Source: Planctomycetota bacterium (GTDB lineage Bacteria > Planctomycetota > Phycisphaerae > UBA1845). From it: a DNA stretch of 7,144 nucleotides. Of this stretch, positions 6,003-7,144 are shown piece by piece (position 1 is the stretch's first letter; every line of letters starts with the position of its first letter). The translations under genes were made by a program, and so were the position numbers. Under the pieces are notes generated by a model. That model worked only from the letters and a program-made list of their open reading frames with translations, was not told where the DNA came from and searched no databases. The stretch spans positions 1-7,144 of the forward strand of contig JADFHG010000190.1 of assembly GCA_022567365.1 (NCBI GenBank), written 5' to 3'.

Positions 6003-6047
6003 CCGGCCTGCGGTTTTCCTTTCCGGAGCAGGCCGGCGAACCTGCTC
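6003..6047 (-). promoter_or_regulatory. Alternative-hairpin leader of the metallophosphoesterase
   Basis: In minus-strand RNA order, GAGCAGG (6047-6041) can pair with CCTGCTC (6032-6026). Alternatively CCGGCCTGC (6036-6028) can pair with GCAGGCCGG (6011-6003), which ends immediately before the ATG. The two stems share bases 6028-6032 and cannot form together. The second stem is nine perfect, mostly GC pairs and includes the only AGG within normal distance of the start; an AAAGGA lies in its loop. The layout matches a sequester/anti-sequester switch of translation, but no known riboswitch class is recognised. Confidence 0.4.
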
Positions 6048-6089
6048 GAACCCAACACATATGGGTCGGACAAATCCGCGGGCGGCCAC

Positions 6090-6125
6090 AAAAAAGCCCC
6101 CCCGCAGCACTAGCCGCGGGGGGGC
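6090..6125 (-). terminator. Rho-independent terminator of the dockerin protein gene
   Basis: On the minus strand the 10-bp perfect stem GCCCCCCCGC/GCGGGGGGGC (arms at 6125-6116 and 6105-6096, 10-base loop) is followed directly by six T (6095-6090). It starts about 50 bases after the stop codon of the dockerin gene at 6174 and lies ~90 bases before the phosphoesterase start, so it separates the two transcription units. On the plus strand no T-run follows, so it acts in one direction. Confidence 0.9.
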
Positions 6126-6140
6126 GTATTGGACTATCGG

Positions 6141-6156
6141 TCCGGCGATTGCCGGA
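6141..6156. other. Small hairpin between dockerin stop codon and terminator
   Basis: TCCGGC (6141-6146) pairs with GCCGGA (6151-6156) across a four-base GATT loop. It lies between the dockerin stop codon and the main terminator and has no T-run on either side. It may only stabilise the 3' end of the message or be chance in GC-rich DNA. Confidence 0.3.
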
Positions 6157-6173
6157 ACCGGTGGTTTATCACA

Positions 6174-7144
6174 CTACGGGCACGTGTTGACCGGTGCCTC
6201 CACGCCGTTCCAGACCGCGTACGGGATCGCTCCGTTCAACAGGTCGATCACGCGCAGGACATCGGCGGCGCCGAGGACCCCGCTATGATCGATATCCGTA
6301 CTGAGATCACCCCAGACGGGCTGTGTCACATCGTTGAGGATGTCGATCAAGGCGAGTACGTCACTCGCGTTGCTGAACTGGTCGGCGTTGACGTTGGCCG
6401 GATGCGAGTTGTACGACACCGACACCGTTCCGACCGAAATCGACGTCCAGGCACCGGGCGCGATCGCGTGGTTGAGCACGATCGAGTAGGTCCCATCGGG
6501 TCCCTCGGTCACGCTCGCGATTCCGTTGGGACCGATGATCCCGTCAGCCGACGTCTCACACAGCTCGAAGCAGTTGGCTGCGTTGCCCACCGCGTCGATC
6601 TCCAGCACGATCGGCTCATCGGCCGAACCGATACCCTGACGATTCGCAGGATCCTGATCCTCACCCGGTCCCGGCGGATGCGGTTGACGGGCGTCGACCG
6701 CGCCGTCGGCCGGCGAAGCGCTCAGAATCTCGCTGCCGCCGCACACGGGGACGTCGCCGAGCGTACCCGAGATCGACATATACGTATGCGAGCTGGGGAA
6801 CCCGATGTCTTCGGCCGCAGTCCATTCCGGGAGACCACACGATGCGGAACGCAGATAGCTCGATCCGCACTCCCCGTTGCCGTTTGCCCTGGGACGGAAA
6901 GCGTACAACGGAGCCACGGTTCCGTCCTGCGGGGCCTCGATCTCGACGACGAGCGACTGGTCGCCACCGACCAGCGGGGCGCCCGGGAAGTCCACCGTGA
7001 TCAAGGTACCAACGTCGGACGCGGACACCATGACCTGCTGCGTGGCGATCAACTGCGCTGAGTTGACTGACGGCGGGCAACTGTCGGTGTAGAGATTGAT
7101 GTTGATCGGGATCGGCGGAGGATCACCGTCGAGTTGGTCCACAC
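6174..7144 (-). CDS. Secreted dockerin-repeat protein, C-terminal part (5' end outside window)
   Basis: The last ~322 residues of a larger protein are visible; the frame is still open at the right edge and a GTG at 7142 is only a valine inside it. The part seen has three sections. First (about 10-135 from the edge) is a beta-rich module with LVVEIEAP, NGNGECGSSYL, SCGLPEW and DIGFPSSHTYMSISGT, a pattern I associate with a beta-sandwich module of many secreted bacterial proteins. Next, after the SASPADGAVDARQPHP linker, is a second beta-rich section (about 150-245) ending SVGTVSVSYNSHP. Last is a dockerin type I pair: NVNADQFSNASDVLALIDIL with loop ligands N, N, D and D at positions 1, 3, 5 and 12, then DIDHSGVLGAADVLRVIDLL with D, D, S and D. 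The linker and dockerin style suggest planctomycete origin. No cohesin or sorting signal is visible. An intrinsic terminator follows. Function is probably extracellular or envelope-associated binding; the substrate is unknown. Confidence 0.85.
   Translation of the reverse strand, partial: VDQLDGDPPPIPININLYTDSCPPSVNSAQLIATQQVMVSASDVGTLITVDFPGAPLVGGDQSLVVEIEAPQDGTVAPLYAFRPRANGNGECGSSYLRSASCGLPEWTAAEDIGFPSSHTYMSISGTLGDVPVCGGSEILSASPADGAVDARQPHPPGPGEDQDPANRQGIGSADEPIVLEIDAVGNAANCFELCETSADGIIGPNGIASVTEGPDGTYSIVLNHAIAPGAWTSISVGTVSVSYNSHPANVNADQFSNASDVLALIDILNDVTQPVWGDLSTDIDHSGVLGAADVLRVIDLLNGAIPYAVWNGVEAPVNTCP

Noticed and set aside
6003..6110. Upstream GTG (6110) as the phosphoesterase start
   Set aside because: It lies within the terminator hairpin of the preceding gene, and the extension would bury the signal sequence in the interior.
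6129..7061. 310-codon plus-strand frame opposite the dockerin gene
   Set aside because: It is an antisense shadow, very rich in Arg and Val; the minus strand has clear dockerin repeats and a terminator.

Overview
The window is GC-rich and gene-dense, and looks like chromosomal DNA of a bacterium of the Planctomycetota. The best clue is the partial gene at the right edge: it ends in a pair of dockerin type I calcium-binding repeats behind a 'SPADGAVDARQPHP' linker, a layout I associate with planctomycete secreted proteins. A secreted DUF3352-like protein carrying a PDZ domain also fits. The lineage is an inference from protein style, since no rRNA or other phylogenetic marker except smpB is present.

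Layout from left to right. (1) The first ~77 bases hold the start of an unidentified minus-strand gene that runs off the left edge. (2) At 147-230 there are twelve back-to-back 7-bp units, a heptanucleotide tandem repeat. (3) smpB (minus, 240-710) encodes the tmRNA-binding trans-translation protein; its upstream region (755-789) carries what looks like a second, decayed heptamer tract. (4) Divergent from smpB is a plus-strand block: an ECF-type sigma factor (851-1465), a membrane-anchored zinc-finger anti-sigma factor (1537-2208) and, after a ~300-base gap, a large exported protein of DUF3352-like style with a C-terminal PDZ domain (2514-4493). (5) Convergent with these is a minus-strand exported calcineurin-like metallophosphoesterase (4560-6002), preceded by a leader with two mutually exclusive hairpins. 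(6) A strong intrinsic terminator (6090-6125) closes the minus-strand dockerin protein gene (6174 to beyond the right edge).

How the genes may work together: the sigma and anti-sigma genes form a classic signal-transduction pair, in which the anti-sigma protein spans the inner membrane, holds the sigma factor at its cytoplasmic zinc finger and presents a periplasmic tail. The neighbouring exported PDZ protein could be a target or a partner of that pair, but only proximity supports this. The metallophosphoesterase and dockerin protein are further envelope or secreted proteins, separated from each other by the terminator. smpB is a housekeeping gene.

I found no mobile element, CRISPR array, tRNA, rRNA or defence system. 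The observations most worth checking are the paired hairpins abutting the phosphoesterase start codon, the His/Cys cluster in sigma region 4, the intercistronic hairpin between sigma and anti-sigma genes, the heptamer repeats on both sides of smpB, and the duplicated architecture of the PDZ protein.
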